Part shown: one piece after another, positions 26,239-35,045 of the stretch
Layout: each line of letters begins with the position of its first letter
How positions within the stretch are numbered: position 1 is the first letter of the stretch
Made by a program: the position numbers and the translations under genes
Notes under the pieces: model-generated
Told to the model about the DNA's origin: nothing
Seen by the model: the letters and a program-made list of their open reading frames with translations, nothing else
Database searches by the model: none
Origin: Ignavibacteriota bacterium
Lineage (GTDB): Bacteria; Bacteroidota; Ignavibacteria; Ignavibacteriales; Melioribacteraceae
Reading direction: 5' to 3'
Length of the DNA: 64,000 nt
Assembly (NCBI GenBank): GCA_002698995.1
Contig: PAAX01000015.1
Span: forward strand, 31,990-95,989

Positions 26239-27237
26239 ATGTGGAAAATAAATAACATTGAAATAAAAAATGCATTACTGCTTGCTCCAATGGAAGATGT
26301 AACTGATATTGGATTTAGAAAATTATTAAAAGAACTAGGTGCTGATATAGTTTATACTGAATTTGTGAATTCAGATGGATTAATTAGGAACAATAAGAAA
26401 ACCGCAAAAAAGCTTGAAATTACTGAAGAAGAACGACCTGTTGGCATTCAAATTTACGGTAGTGATATAAAAGCAATGGTTGAAGCTGCAAAAATTGCAG
26501 AGGAGAAAAACCCGGATATTATTGATATAAATGCAGGATGCTGGGTAAAAAAAGTTGCTAACAGAGGAGCTGGTGCCGGATTACTTAAAGATCCGTGCTA
26601 TATGAAAGAAATGGTGAAATCGATTGTTGAGGCAGTAAATATTCCTGTAACAGTAAAAACAAGATTAGGCTGGGATAATGATTCTATAATGATTGTTGAA
26701 GTTGCCCAAATGCTTGAAGATGTTGGTGCTCAAGCACTTACAATTCATTGTAGAACAAGACAGCAAGGACACAGCGGCGAACCGGCTTGGGAATGGATTC
26801 CTAAAGTGAAAGAAAAAGTTAAAATTCCTGTTGCGGTTAACGGCGGAGTTTTTACAGGTTATGATTCAAAAAGGGCTTTTGATGAAACCGGTGCTGATGC
26901 TGTAATGATTGCAAGAGGAGCAATTGAAAATCCTTGGATTTTCAGAGAATCAAAAGAAGTTATGGAATATGGGTTTATTAAAACAGAATTAACTATTGAT
27001 GAAAGAATTGAGACAGCTTTAAAACATTTGAGATATGAGATTGCAGTTAAAGATGAGGAGAGAAGAGCGGTAATACCTTTCAGAAAATATTATACTGGTT
27101 ATCTTAAAGGATTATACAATGCATCTTCAATAAGAAGGGAATTAATGAATTATGAATCTTACCAGCCTATTGAAGAGATTCTTTATAAATATCTCGATTT
27201 TCTAAAAAACTATTATAATACTGAAGAAGCTGTTTAG
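26239..27237 (+). CDS. tRNA-dihydrouridine synthase
   Basis: 332 aa FMN enzyme that reduces uridine to dihydrouridine in the tRNA D-loop using NADPH. Motifs: LAPMEDVTDIGFRKLLKELG, QIYGSD, the catalytic Cys in INAGCWVKKVANRGAGAGLL, VKTRLGWD, LTIHCRTRQQGHSG and VNGGVFTG. The residue after the catalytic Cys is Trp, whereas most DusB proteins read NMGCPVKKV, so the active-site loop is slightly unusual. Closest to the DusB group by length and motifs. Sits between the MFS and PAP2-like genes with 2-bp gaps. Confidence 0.92.
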   Translation: MWKINNIEIKNALLLAPMEDVTDIGFRKLLKELGADIVYTEFVNSDGLIRNNKKTAKKLEITEEERPVGIQIYGSDIKAMVEAAKIAEEKNPDIIDINAGCWVKKVANRGAGAGLLKDPCYMKEMVKSIVEAVNIPVTVKTRLGWDNDSIMIVEVAQMLEDVGAQALTIHCRTRQQGHSGEPAWEWIPKVKEKVKIPVAVNGGVFTGYDSKRAFDETGADAVMIARGAIENPWIFRESKEVMEYGFIKTELTIDERIETALKHLRYEIAVKDEERRAVIPFRKYYTGYLKGLYNASSIRRELMNYESYQPIEEILYKYLDFLKNYYNTEEAV

Positions 27238-27239
27238 TT

Positions 27240-27827
27240 TTGAATTCTGGTTTTCTATATAAACTAGCAAGAATTACAACAAACATTTTTGTTCCTCCGG
27301 TAAATACTCTAATTCTTTTTGTTATTATTATTTTTTATCAGTTCGAATCAAAACAAGATCAAATTCTTGCTCTTTCTGTTGCGTTTCTTTTTTCTTTTTT
27401 TCTTCCCATATTATTTTTTATCTGGCTTCGTAGAAAAGATTTAGTTGCTGATGTGGATGCAACTAATAAAGAAGAACGAACAATTCCTTATTTATTCGGT
27501 ATATTACTTTGCATTATCGCTCTTTTGATCAGCTATTATTTTTGGGGATTTACTTTATTTTCAAAAATATGGCTTATTTATTCCGTTAATACCATTTTGC
27601 TTATAACTATAAATAAATTTTGGAAAATTAGTGCACATGCAATAGGAATGTCTGCTCCTATTGGAGCACTATTTTTTGTTTTAGGGCAGCCTTCCCTAAT
27701 AGCACTGGTTTTGTTGTTATATATTGGTTGGACAAGATTATACCTAAAAAAACACACCATTTCGCAAATTATAGCTGGTTCAATTTTCGGTTTCTTCTTA
27801 ACTTACTTACAATTATTAATTTATTAA
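27240..27827 (+). CDS. PAP2-like integral membrane protein
   Basis: 195 aa with five or six hydrophobic segments. The C-terminal part KISAHAIGMSAPIGAL and RLYLKKHTISQIIAG is placed like the PSGH and SR-x5-H-x3-D motifs of PAP2 phosphatases, but both are degenerate, so catalytic activity is doubtful. It could act on undecaprenyl or phosphatidyl phosphates or be a non-catalytic relative. The start is TTG at 27240, 2 bp after the Dus stop; no ATG gives a better N-terminus. Confidence 0.6.
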   Translation: MNSGFLYKLARITTNIFVPPVNTLILFVIIIFYQFESKQDQILALSVAFLFSFFLPILFFIWLRRKDLVADVDATNKEERTIPYLFGILLCIIALLISYYFWGFTLFSKIWLIYSVNTILLITINKFWKISAHAIGMSAPIGALFFVLGQPSLIALVLLLYIGWTRLYLKKHTISQIIAGSIFGFFLTYLQLLIY

Positions 27828-27838
27828 GATGAGTTAAA

Positions 27839-29512
27839 ATGTCATTAAAGAAAGAACTAATTTCTCTACTTGAAGATATGTCGGAACTAATGGAGTTAAA
27901 GGGAGAAAATAAATTTAAAATAGCTGCATTTAAGAATGGTGCAAATATTTTAAGACAATTAGATAATTTAGAAGAACTTCTAAATCAAAATGAACTAAAA
28001 AATGTAAAGGGTATTGGCAAAGGTTTATTAGGAGTTATTAATGAATTTATTGATGAAGGAGAAGTAAAGGAGTTAAATGATTTACGGAGCACGACTCCAA
28101 ACATTATGGTTGAAATGCTTCAAATAAGAGGAATGGGAGCAAAAAAGATAAAGTTAATTTACGATGAATTATCACCAAAAGATTTAAATGATTTAGAAGA
28201 ATTATGCAGACAAAATAAGATTCAAAATTTAAAGGGATTTAGTAAAAAAACTGAAGAATCGATTATAGATGAATTAAAAAGGATAAAGGAAAGCTCTTCA
28301 AAAATACTTTTGCATCATGCATTTATGATTGGAGAGCATATAAAAAATGATCTTAATGAGCTAAAATCCGTGCTCCAATGTGAATTTGTTGGAGAAATGA
28401 GAAGAATTAGGGAAGTAATTTCACAAATTGAGCTTATTTGCTTGGTAAACAGCGATAAAATATTTCACCAAGATTGCGTTAACATATTACATGAAAATGA
28501 TTTAACGCTAATCACCGAAGAAAATAATAAGCTTGTTTTCGTTGATTCTAGGAAAATTAGAATAGTAATACACTATTTTGATAACGAGATTGTTTTTATT
28601 AAGAATAAATTTCTCCTAACCGGTGATGAAAGTTTTGTGAATAATTTCGATTTGAGTAAAAATTATAAATCGGAGCAAGAAATATTTACTTCATCTAAAA
28701 TTCAATTTATTATTCCGGAAATGCGGGAGCACGAAATTATTGAGAAAAATGGAATTCAAAATTTTTCTAATTCTGATCTTGAATTGAAATCGTTTAGAGG
28801 TTTTTTTCATTTTCACTCAACTTGGTCCGATGGCAATAATTCAATTAAAGAAATGATAGATGAAGGGAGCAGACTTGGATTCAAATATTTTGCTCTATGC
28901 GATCATAGCAAATCCGCTTATTATGCTAATGGATTAAATGAAAAAAGACTTATTGAACAGCATAAAGAAATAGATGAGATCAATAAAAATTCCGATTTTA
29001 GAGTTTATAAGGGAATTGAGTCAGATATACTGAAAGATGGTTTTTTGGATTATTCTGATGAAATTTTAAAGCAGTTTGAGTTTGTTGTGGCCTCAATTCA
29101 CAGCATTTTTAATCTTGAAGAAGATGAAATGACAAGAAGAATCATAAGTGCGATTGAAAATCCTTATACTGATTTACTTGCACATCCAACCGGAAGGTTG
29201 CTTTTAACACGTGATGGATATAAGGTAAATATTCACAAAGTTATAGATGCATGCTCCCAAAATGATGTTGCGATCGAAATAAATACAAATCCACATAGAT
29301 TGGATTTGGATTGGAGAAATATTTTGTATGCTAGAGAAAGAGGAGTAAAGTTTTCGATAAATCCTGATGCTCATTCAATAGATGGAATTCATGATATAAA
29401 TTATGGGATCATGATTGCCAGAAAAGGGGGAATTTTAGCATCTGAAGTAATTAATTGTTTTGAAGAAAAAGAGTTTCAAAAATATATAAATAGAAAAGTA
29501 AAAAGAATTTAA
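27839..29512 (+). CDS. PolX-family protein with intact PHP domain and degenerate polymerase palm
   Basis: 557 aa. The N-terminus has the PolX 8-kDa and helix-hairpin-helix parts (KFKIAAFKNGANIL, NVKGIGKGLL, IRGMGAKKI). The palm should follow at 181-203, but where active enzymes have a GSxRR...DIDLL motif this one has GEMRRIREVISQIELICLV: the metal-binding Asp pair is gone (Gln196/Glu198 positions). The C-terminal PHP domain (about 320-557) keeps its metal ligands: FHFHSTWSDG, LCDHSKS, GIESDIL, ASIHS, LLAHPTGR and INPDAHS. It is therefore probably a PHP nuclease or phosphoesterase acting in DNA repair rather than a polymerase. Apt gene follows 10 bp downstream. Confidence 0.85.
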   Translation: MSLKKELISLLEDMSELMELKGENKFKIAAFKNGANILRQLDNLEELLNQNELKNVKGIGKGLLGVINEFIDEGEVKELNDLRSTTPNIMVEMLQIRGMGAKKIKLIYDELSPKDLNDLEELCRQNKIQNLKGFSKKTEESIIDELKRIKESSSKILLHHAFMIGEHIKNDLNELKSVLQCEFVGEMRRIREVISQIELICLVNSDKIFHQDCVNILHENDLTLITEENNKLVFVDSRKIRIVIHYFDNEIVFIKNKFLLTGDESFVNNFDLSKNYKSEQEIFTSSKIQFIIPEMREHEIIEKNGIQNFSNSDLELKSFRGFFHFHSTWSDGNNSIKEMIDEGSRLGFKYFALCDHSKSAYYANGLNEKRLIEQHKEIDEINKNSDFRVYKGIESDILKDGFLDYSDEILKQFEFVVASIHSIFNLEEDEMTRRIISAIENPYTDLLAHPTGRLLLTRDGYKVNIHKVIDACSQNDVAIEINTNPHRLDLDWRNILYARERGVKFSINPDAHSIDGIHDINYGIMIARKGGILASEVINCFEEKEFQKYINRKVKRI

Positions 29513-29522
29513 CGGAGCAGAT

Positions 29523-30044
29523 ATGGAACTGAAAGATTTAATTAGAAGCGTCCCAAATTTTCCCAAAGAAGGAATTATATTTAAAGATATTACAACTTTA
29601 CTAAAAGATCCAAACGGATATAAGGAAGCTCTTAATCAACTTGTAAAACTTGCTGAAAATAAAGAAGTTACTAAGGTTATCGGAATTGAATCAAGAGGAT
29701 TTATTTTTGGGGGAGCATTAGCAGAAAAGTTAAATGCCGGATTTATACCAATCAGAAAACCGGGCAAATTACCAGCTGCAAAAGTAAGTGAATCTTATGT
29801 GTTGGAATACGGTACAGATTCTATTGAAATACATAAAGATGCAATTCAACCTGGAGATAAAATTTTATTACATGATGATCTTTTAGCTACAGGCGGCACA
29901 ATGAAAGCTGCTTGCAATTTAGTCGAAAAATTGGGAGCAGAAGTTGTTCAAATATCCTTTTTGATTGAACTAACATTTTTAAATGGAAGAAGTAAATTTG
30001 AAAATTATGATTTGCATTCGTTAATTCAGTATGATGCGGAATAA
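29523..30044 (+). CDS. apt: Adenine phosphoribosyltransferase
   Basis: 173 aa cytosolic purine-salvage enzyme: adenine plus PRPP gives AMP. Begins with VPNFPKEGIIFKDITTLLKD, has IGIESRGFIFGGALAEKL, and the PRPP loop KILLHDDLLATGGTMKAAC. Length is standard. GGAG lies upstream of the ATG. Last gene of the forward run; a terminator follows at 30057. Confidence 0.96.
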   Translation: MELKDLIRSVPNFPKEGIIFKDITTLLKDPNGYKEALNQLVKLAENKEVTKVIGIESRGFIFGGALAEKLNAGFIPIRKPGKLPAAKVSESYVLEYGTDSIEIHKDAIQPGDKILLHDDLLATGGTMKAACNLVEKLGAEVVQISFLIELTFLNGRSKFENYDLHSLIQYDAE

Positions 30045-30056
30045 TTTTTATCAATT

Positions 30057-30090
30057 AAACTTTCGGGATATTTTGTTATCTCGAAAGTTT
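30057..30090. terminator. Terminator between convergent apt and rsmI
   Basis: AAACTTTCGGGATA (30057-30070) and TATCTCGAAAGTTT (30077-30090) pair with one mismatch. A-rich and T-rich ends suit both strands. Confidence 0.7.
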
Positions 30091-30103
30091 GATGACTCAG
30101 ATA

Positions 30104-30784
30104 CTAATCTTCTTTCCAATTAATTGGAGCAATCACAACTACAAACTCTCCTTTAGTTATTCTTTCATCAAAATCTGATAATATTTGAGATGGAATTCCT
30201 TTCCAGATTTCTTCAAACTTTTTTGTAAGTTCTCGGCAGACAGCAATTGTTCTTTCAGGCATATATTCATTTAATTCTTCAATCAATTTCTTAATTCTAT
30301 AAGTTGATTCATAAAGAACAATTGTTCTTTCTTCAATTGATAATTCTTTTAATTTTTTTTGTCTTCCTTTTTTCTGTGGAATAAATCCTTCAAAAACAAA
30401 TGAGTCGGTAGGTAACCCTGCAATACTTAAAGCTAGAATTGCTGCATTTGCACCGGGAATTCCGACAATTTCAATATTTTCTTTTTCAGCAGCATTTACT
30501 AATCTAATTCCAGGATCAGAGATGCAAGGAGTTCCGGCATCTGTTACCAGCGCACATTTTTCTCCGTTTTTAATTCTGTTTAAAACAAGTGCAATTTTGT
30601 TTATTTCATTAGCAGCATTTAAGACAAACAATTCTTTCTTAATTTCATAAGTTGATAATAAAAAGGATGTGTTTCTTGTATCTTCGCATGCAATAAAATC
30701 TACTTCCTTTAAAGTTTCTAAGGCTCTTAAAGTTATATCTTTCAAGTTTCCGATCGGTGTGGCTACAATAAATAATTGACTCAA
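30104..30784 (-). CDS. rsmI: 16S rRNA (cytidine-1402-2'-O)-methyltransferase
   Basis: 226 aa SAM-dependent tetrapyrrole-methylase fold enzyme that methylates the ribose of C1402 in the ribosomal decoding centre. Motifs: FIVATPIGNLKDITLRALET at the start, VDFIACEDTRNTS, ALVTDAGTPCISDPGIRLV, VGIPGANAAILALSIAGLPT and FEGFIPQKKGRQ. Length is a little shorter than the E. coli protein, lacking the extra C-terminal domain, as in many bacteria. Confidence 0.95.
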   Translation of the reverse strand: MSQLFIVATPIGNLKDITLRALETLKEVDFIACEDTRNTSFLLSTYEIKKELFVLNAANEINKIALVLNRIKNGEKCALVTDAGTPCISDPGIRLVNAAEKENIEIVGIPGANAAILALSIAGLPTDSFVFEGFIPQKKGRQKKLKELSIEERTIVLYESTYRIKKLIEELNEYMPERTIAVCRELTKKFEEIWKGIPSQILSDFDERITKGEFVVVIAPINWKED

Positions 30785-30923
30785 TTTATTTCTCGTTTTT
30801 ATACAAAGATAAATACAATAAATAAATGTTGCTGTTTTATAATTTAATTCTTTTTACGTTTTTAGTAAATTGTTATTTACCCAGATTGAGAGTCATTTTT
30901 TGAGATTATCGAAAGGAGAAAAA

Positions 30924-31388
30924 ATGGATAGAACTTTATCAGTAAATCAGTTAATAAATATCAGAAAGAGTATTTTAGAAGCAATTAGTAATTTGAGTGA
31001 TGATGACTTGTTAAAAATTCCAAATGGATTTAAGAATAATACTTTATGGAATTTAGGTCACATTATCGCTGTTCAGCAGAGTCTTCATTATATGTTATCC
31101 GGTTTGGAAATGCAGATATCAAAAGATTTTCTAAAATCATTTCGAAAGGGAAGTTCTCCAAATGAATGGGGTGAAATCCCGAACATTGCAGAAGTTAAAA
31201 AACTTTTTATTGAGCTGCCGGAAATTCTATTAAATGATATTAACAGCAATAAATTTATCAAATATAGACCATATAAATCAGAGACAAATTTAATAATCAG
31301 TAATATTGACGAAGCACTTCTTTTTAATTTATTTCATGAAGGAATTCACTGCGGAATTATCCTAAGTCAGATTAAATTTCTTGATTAG
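30924..31388 (+). CDS. DinB family protein
   Basis: 154 aa from ATG 30924, chosen because GAAAGGAG lies 5 bases upstream; an earlier in-frame start at 30870 would add residues with no family similarity. Four-helix bundle of the DinB/DUF664 type, with the three metal-ligand histidines suggested by LWNLGHIIAVQQSLHY and FHEGIHCGIIL. Members include thiol-dependent transferases (bacillithiol and mycothiol S-transferases), but function here is unknown. The nearby remnant of a bacilliredoxin gene hints at bacillithiol use, which remains inference. Confidence 0.75.
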   Translation: MDRTLSVNQLINIRKSILEAISNLSDDDLLKIPNGFKNNTLWNLGHIIAVQQSLHYMLSGLEMQISKDFLKSFRKGSSPNEWGEIPNIAEVKKLFIELPEILLNDINSNKFIKYRPYKSETNLIISNIDEALLFNLFHEGIHCGIILSQIKFLD

Positions 31389-31458
31389 ATTTATTCTCAA
31401 GAATTAGGAACTAAATTAGACCTCAAAATCCACTTGCTGAAATCTAACTTTTTTTATA

Positions 31459-31477
31459 TGTTACACATACTGTAACA
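31459..31477. promoter_or_regulatory. Palindromic operator upstream of the Rrf2 gene
   Basis: TGTTACA-CATAC-TGTAACA, a perfect 7-bp inverted repeat with a 5-bp spacer, ends 12 bases before the Rrf2 gene start. Position and symmetry fit a site for autoregulation by this regulator and for control of the aldehyde dehydrogenase gene behind it. Confidence 0.65.
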
Positions 31478-31489
31478 ATTGGATTTATA

Positions 31490-31924
31490 ATGTCGGCATC
31501 AACAAAACTTTATACGGCTGTAAGATCATTAGTTCACTTAGCAGAAACTCACCCTGCACCGCAGAGCAGTGCTCAAATTTCAGAAGTTACCGGTATTCAC
31601 TCATCTAAAATCAGAAAGCTTCTTTCTTTTATGGTAAAAGGAAATTTAGTTTCAAGTGAAAAGGGAAATAATGGTGGATTTATATTGAATAAAGCTCCTA
31701 AGCAGATTACTCTTCAGGAAATTTACTGTGATATTGAAGATCGAAAAGCTTTTCATTTGGATGTTTCGCAAAAATATAAAAAGAGTAAAGAAACGGAAGA
31801 TTTTAATAAATATTTCTTAGGACTATTCTCAGATATTCAAATTCAAATTGAATCTAAAATGAGTAAAATAACATTGGCAGATATTCTAAAAAATTTTAAC
31901 AAAACAACATCATTCAAAAAATAG
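31490..31924 (+). CDS. Rrf2 family transcriptional regulator (no Fe-S cysteines)
   Basis: 144 aa winged-helix regulator. The recognition region reads SSAQISEVTGIHSSKIRKLL and the wing GNLVSSEKGNNGGFILNKAP. Unlike IscR or NsrR it has a single Cys, so no Fe-S cluster of the usual kind can be held; the ligand is probably something else, perhaps a lysine-degradation intermediate. It lies 12 bp after a palindrome and 9 bp before the aminoadipate-semialdehyde dehydrogenase gene, making an operon likely. Confidence 0.88.
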   Translation: MSASTKLYTAVRSLVHLAETHPAPQSSAQISEVTGIHSSKIRKLLSFMVKGNLVSSEKGNNGGFILNKAPKQITLQEIYCDIEDRKAFHLDVSQKYKKSKETEDFNKYFLGLFSDIQIQIESKMSKITLADILKNFNKTTSFKK

Positions 31925-31933
31925 GGAGTGATT

Positions 31934-33466
31934 ATGGAATTCTTAAAAGAGTTAGGAATCAAAGAAGTAAATCAAGGTGCATCAACAGGATTAGAATGGT
32001 ATGGTTCCGAAGCAGGCGGAGAAATTAATGTTTATTCTCCGGTTGACGGAAAATTTATTGCTAAAGTTTATCAAGCAACAGAAGAAGATTACGATAAAGT
32101 TGTTGAAAAAGCTCATGAAGCTTTTCTTTATTGGAGATCAGTTCCTGCACCTAAAAGAGGTGAAGTTGTTCGTCAAATCGGTCAGCAACTAAGAAAATAT
32201 AAAGATGCTTTAGGACGATTAGTAACATACGAAATGGGTAAATCGCTTCAAGAAGGAATGGGTGAAGTTCAGGAAATGATTGATATCTGTGATTTTGCTG
32301 TTGGTCAATCAAGACAATTATATGGATTTACAATGCATTCAGAAAGACCAAACCATAGAATGTATGATCAATATCATCCTCTTGGTGTAGTTGGAACTAT
32401 TTCTGCATTTAACTTTCCGGTTGCAGTTTGGAGCTGGAATGCTATGCTGGCAGCTGTTTGCGGTGATTCAAATCTATGGAAACCATCTTCAAAAACTCCA
32501 TTAACAGCAATTGCAGTACAGAATATTTTAGCAGATGTAATTAAAGAAAATAATTTACCTGAAGGTTTATTCTCACTAATGATTGGTAGAGGAAAAACTG
32601 TCGGCGAAAAAATGTTAAACGACAAGAGAATTCCCTTACTTTCAATTACAGGTTCAACAAACGTTGGAAGACATGCAGCACAAGTTATTGCAAAAAGATT
32701 TGGTAAAACTATTTTAGAACTTGGCGGTAATAATGCAATTATTCTTACTCCAAATGCTGATCTTAAAATGGCTATTCCGGCTATAGTTTTTGGTGCTGTT
32801 GGTACAGCGGGACAAAGATGTACTTCAACAAGAAGATTGATTATTCATGAATCAATTTATGATAGAGTAAAAGAATCATTATTGAAAGCTTATAAAACTT
32901 TAAAAATTGGTACTCCACTTGAAATATCAAATCATGTTGGACCTCTTATTGACAAGGGTGCTGTAGAAGATTTTACTTCTGCAATCAAAAAAGTTAAAGA
33001 AGAAGGTGGAAATATAATTTTCGGTGGTGAAGTATTAGAAGGTGAAGGTTATGAATCAGGTTGTTATGTAATGCCGGCTATTGCAGAAGCAGAAAATCAT
33101 TTTCATATTGTACAAGAAGAAACCTTTGCTCCACTTTTATATTTATTGAAATACAAAGGTGAAGTTACTGAAGCAATAAAAATTCATAATGATGTTGTAC
33201 AAGGATTATCATCATCAATATTTACAAATGATATGAGAGAAGCAGAAGAATTTTTAAGTGCTAGAGGCTCTGACTGCGGTATTGCAAATGTAAATATTGG
33301 TACTTCGGGAGCAGAAATTGGCGGAGCCTTCGGCGGAGAAAAAGAAACCGGCGGCGGTAGAGAATCCGGTTCTGATTCTTGGAAAGCTTATATGCGCAGA
33401 CAAACTAATACAATTAATTATGGCACGGAATTACCTTTAGCTCAAGGTATCAAATTCGATATTTAA
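31934..33466 (+). CDS. Aldehyde dehydrogenase, ALDH7 type (alpha-aminoadipate-semialdehyde dehydrogenase)
   Basis: 510 aa from ATG 31934, with GGGAG 5-9 bases upstream (a GTG six bases earlier is in frame but less likely). NAD-dependent oxidation of 2-aminoadipate 6-semialdehyde in lysine degradation is inferred from ALDH7-like motifs: ISAFNFPVAVWSWNAMLAAV, ITGSTNVGRHAAQ, ILELGGNNAI (general base Glu) and FGAVGTAGQRCTSTRR with the catalytic Cys, plus NIGTSGAEIGGAFGGEKETG. The lysine-ketoglutarate reductase gene 143 bp downstream strongly supports this substrate. Confidence 0.88.
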   Translation: MEFLKELGIKEVNQGASTGLEWYGSEAGGEINVYSPVDGKFIAKVYQATEEDYDKVVEKAHEAFLYWRSVPAPKRGEVVRQIGQQLRKYKDALGRLVTYEMGKSLQEGMGEVQEMIDICDFAVGQSRQLYGFTMHSERPNHRMYDQYHPLGVVGTISAFNFPVAVWSWNAMLAAVCGDSNLWKPSSKTPLTAIAVQNILADVIKENNLPEGLFSLMIGRGKTVGEKMLNDKRIPLLSITGSTNVGRHAAQVIAKRFGKTILELGGNNAIILTPNADLKMAIPAIVFGAVGTAGQRCTSTRRLIIHESIYDRVKESLLKAYKTLKIGTPLEISNHVGPLIDKGAVEDFTSAIKKVKEEGGNIIFGGEVLEGEGYESGCYVMPAIAEAENHFHIVQEETFAPLLYLLKYKGEVTEAIKIHNDVVQGLSSSIFTNDMREAEEFLSARGSDCGIANVNIGTSGAEIGGAFGGEKETGGGRESGSDSWKAYMRRQTNTINYGTELPLAQGIKFDI

Positions 33467-33515
33467 TTTCAGATCAAGAATAAAATCTAGATCAAGAATT
33501 TGATTAACATTCATT

Positions 33516-33574
33516 AGAGTCAGATTGTGATTAAGAATTCTCTCTTTCCTCTATCTTAATCATGATCTAACTCT
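33516..33574. repeat. Long imperfect inverted repeat between two lysine-degradation genes
   Basis: Arms 33516-33536 and 33554-33574 match at 18 of 21 positions around a 17-base spacer. The inner 9 pairs (TGATTAAGA with TCTTAATCA) are perfect. No T-run follows, so it is not a standard terminator; it could be an RNA stability or processing hairpin or the remnant of a small mobile sequence. A direct repeat AGATCAAGAA occurs just upstream (around 33472 and 33489). Confidence 0.6.
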
Positions 33575-33609
33575 TTAATTCTGTTCATAAATTAATTACG
33601 GAGATTTAA

Positions 33610-34899
33610 ATGCCAAACTGTATTGGAATAAGAAAGGAAGATAAAAACGTATTTGAAAGAAGAGTACCTGTTGTACCAAATGATGTAAAAAAATTAGTTG
33701 AAGAATATCAAGTAAAAACAATATTACAGCCATTTCCGGGAAGAGCATTTTCTGCTGATGAGTATATAGAAGCCGGTGCAGAAGTTAATAGGGATTTATC
33801 TAATTGTCCCGTCATTCTTGCAGTTAAAGAAATTCCAATAAGTTTTATTGAAGAAGAAAAAACTTACGTCTTTTTCTCACATACAATTAAAGGGCAGAGC
33901 TATAATATGCCTTTATTAAAAGAGTTAATGAAAAAGAAATGTACTCTGATAGATTATGAATGTATTAAAGATGAAAAGGGAAGAAGACTTGTATTTTTTG
34001 GAAAATATGCCGGTTTAGCTGGAATGATTGATGCTTTTTGGGGTTTGGGAAAACGACTTCGTCATTTAGAATATGAAACCACATTTCATAAGGTTAAACA
34101 AGCTTACCTTTATAAAGATGTTGCAGAAGCTAAAAATCATCTTAAAGAATTAGCTTCAACTTATTCTTCGGAAGAATTACCAAAAGAATTTAAACCTCTA
34201 GTCTTTGCTTTCAGCGGATATGGTAATGTATCAAAAGGGGCACAAGAAATATTTGATATTTTTCCGCATAAACAAATTACACCGGAAGAATTATTAGATT
34301 ATTCTTCACTTGATCCAAAAACAATTTATAAAGTAGTTTTTGATGAAGCTCATATGTTTGTAAAGAAAGACGGTGGTGAGTTTAATCTGCAAGAATACTT
34401 TAAGGAACCTGAAAAATATACATCACAGTTTGATAAGTATTTACCATACATAGATGTTTTAGTTAATGCAATTTATTGGGATAAGCAATATCCAAAATTA
34501 GTTACGAAAAAATATCTTCTGGAAAATGCAGAAAATATCAACTTAAAACTTATTTGTGATATTACCTGTGATATAAATGGTTCTATTGAAATTACCTACA
34601 AATCTACAATGAGTGATAATCCAACTTATGTTTATGATCCCAAAACTGATAAATATCAAGACGGATTCTTTGGAAATGGAATTGTAGATATTGCAATTGA
34701 TAATCTTCCATGTGAATTACCGAGAGATTCATCAACTGAATTCAGCAAATCATTAATGCCTTTTTTACCTGAATTAGCAAAAGCTGATTTTAAAAAATCT
34801 TTTGAAGAATTAGATATTCCTCTTGAATTGAAAAATGCGGCAATTCTTCATAAAGGTGAGTTAACAGAAAATTATAAATATTTAACTAAGTTTTTGTAA
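33610..34899 (+). CDS. Lysine-ketoglutarate reductase-like (saccharopine-forming) protein
   Basis: 429 aa. Resembles the N-terminal LKR half of eukaryotic AASS and bacterial LKR: IGIRKEDKNVFERRVPVVP at the start (alanine dehydrogenase/PNT N-terminal fold), YVFFSHTIKGQSYNMPLLKE, LIDYECIKDEKGRRLVFFG, the NAD-binding FAFSGYGNVSKGAQEIF and LICDITCDINGSIEITYK. It joins lysine and 2-oxoglutarate to saccharopine. The saccharopine-cleaving half is absent from the protein and no separate gene for it is visible in the window. TACGGAG precedes the ATG. Confidence 0.88.
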   Translation: MPNCIGIRKEDKNVFERRVPVVPNDVKKLVEEYQVKTILQPFPGRAFSADEYIEAGAEVNRDLSNCPVILAVKEIPISFIEEEKTYVFFSHTIKGQSYNMPLLKELMKKKCTLIDYECIKDEKGRRLVFFGKYAGLAGMIDAFWGLGKRLRHLEYETTFHKVKQAYLYKDVAEAKNHLKELASTYSSEELPKEFKPLVFAFSGYGNVSKGAQEIFDIFPHKQITPEELLDYSSLDPKTIYKVVFDEAHMFVKKDGGEFNLQEYFKEPEKYTSQFDKYLPYIDVLVNAIYWDKQYPKLVTKKYLLENAENINLKLICDITCDINGSIEITYKSTMSDNPTYVYDPKTDKYQDGFFGNGIVDIAIDNLPCELPRDSSTEFSKSLMPFLPELAKADFKKSFEELDIPLELKNAAILHKGELTENYKYLTKFL

Positions 34900-34907
34900 T
34901 TCATAAT

Positions 34908-34939
34908 AATGGCTGTAATAATATTTAGTTGCAGCCATT
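34908..34939 (+). terminator. Terminator-like hairpin after the LKR gene
   Basis: AATGGCTG (34908-34915) pairs with CAGCCATT (34932-34939), followed by a TTATTATT stretch. Loop of 16 bases. A weaker terminator than the others. Confidence 0.55.
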
Positions 34940-35045
34940 TATTATTCTCAATCATATTAAAATACTTTTCTAAAAAAATCTTTCTCTTTTTGATTTTGCC
35001 CGTTACATTACAGTACGCAAAAATATTATTTATTTGGAGTTATAA

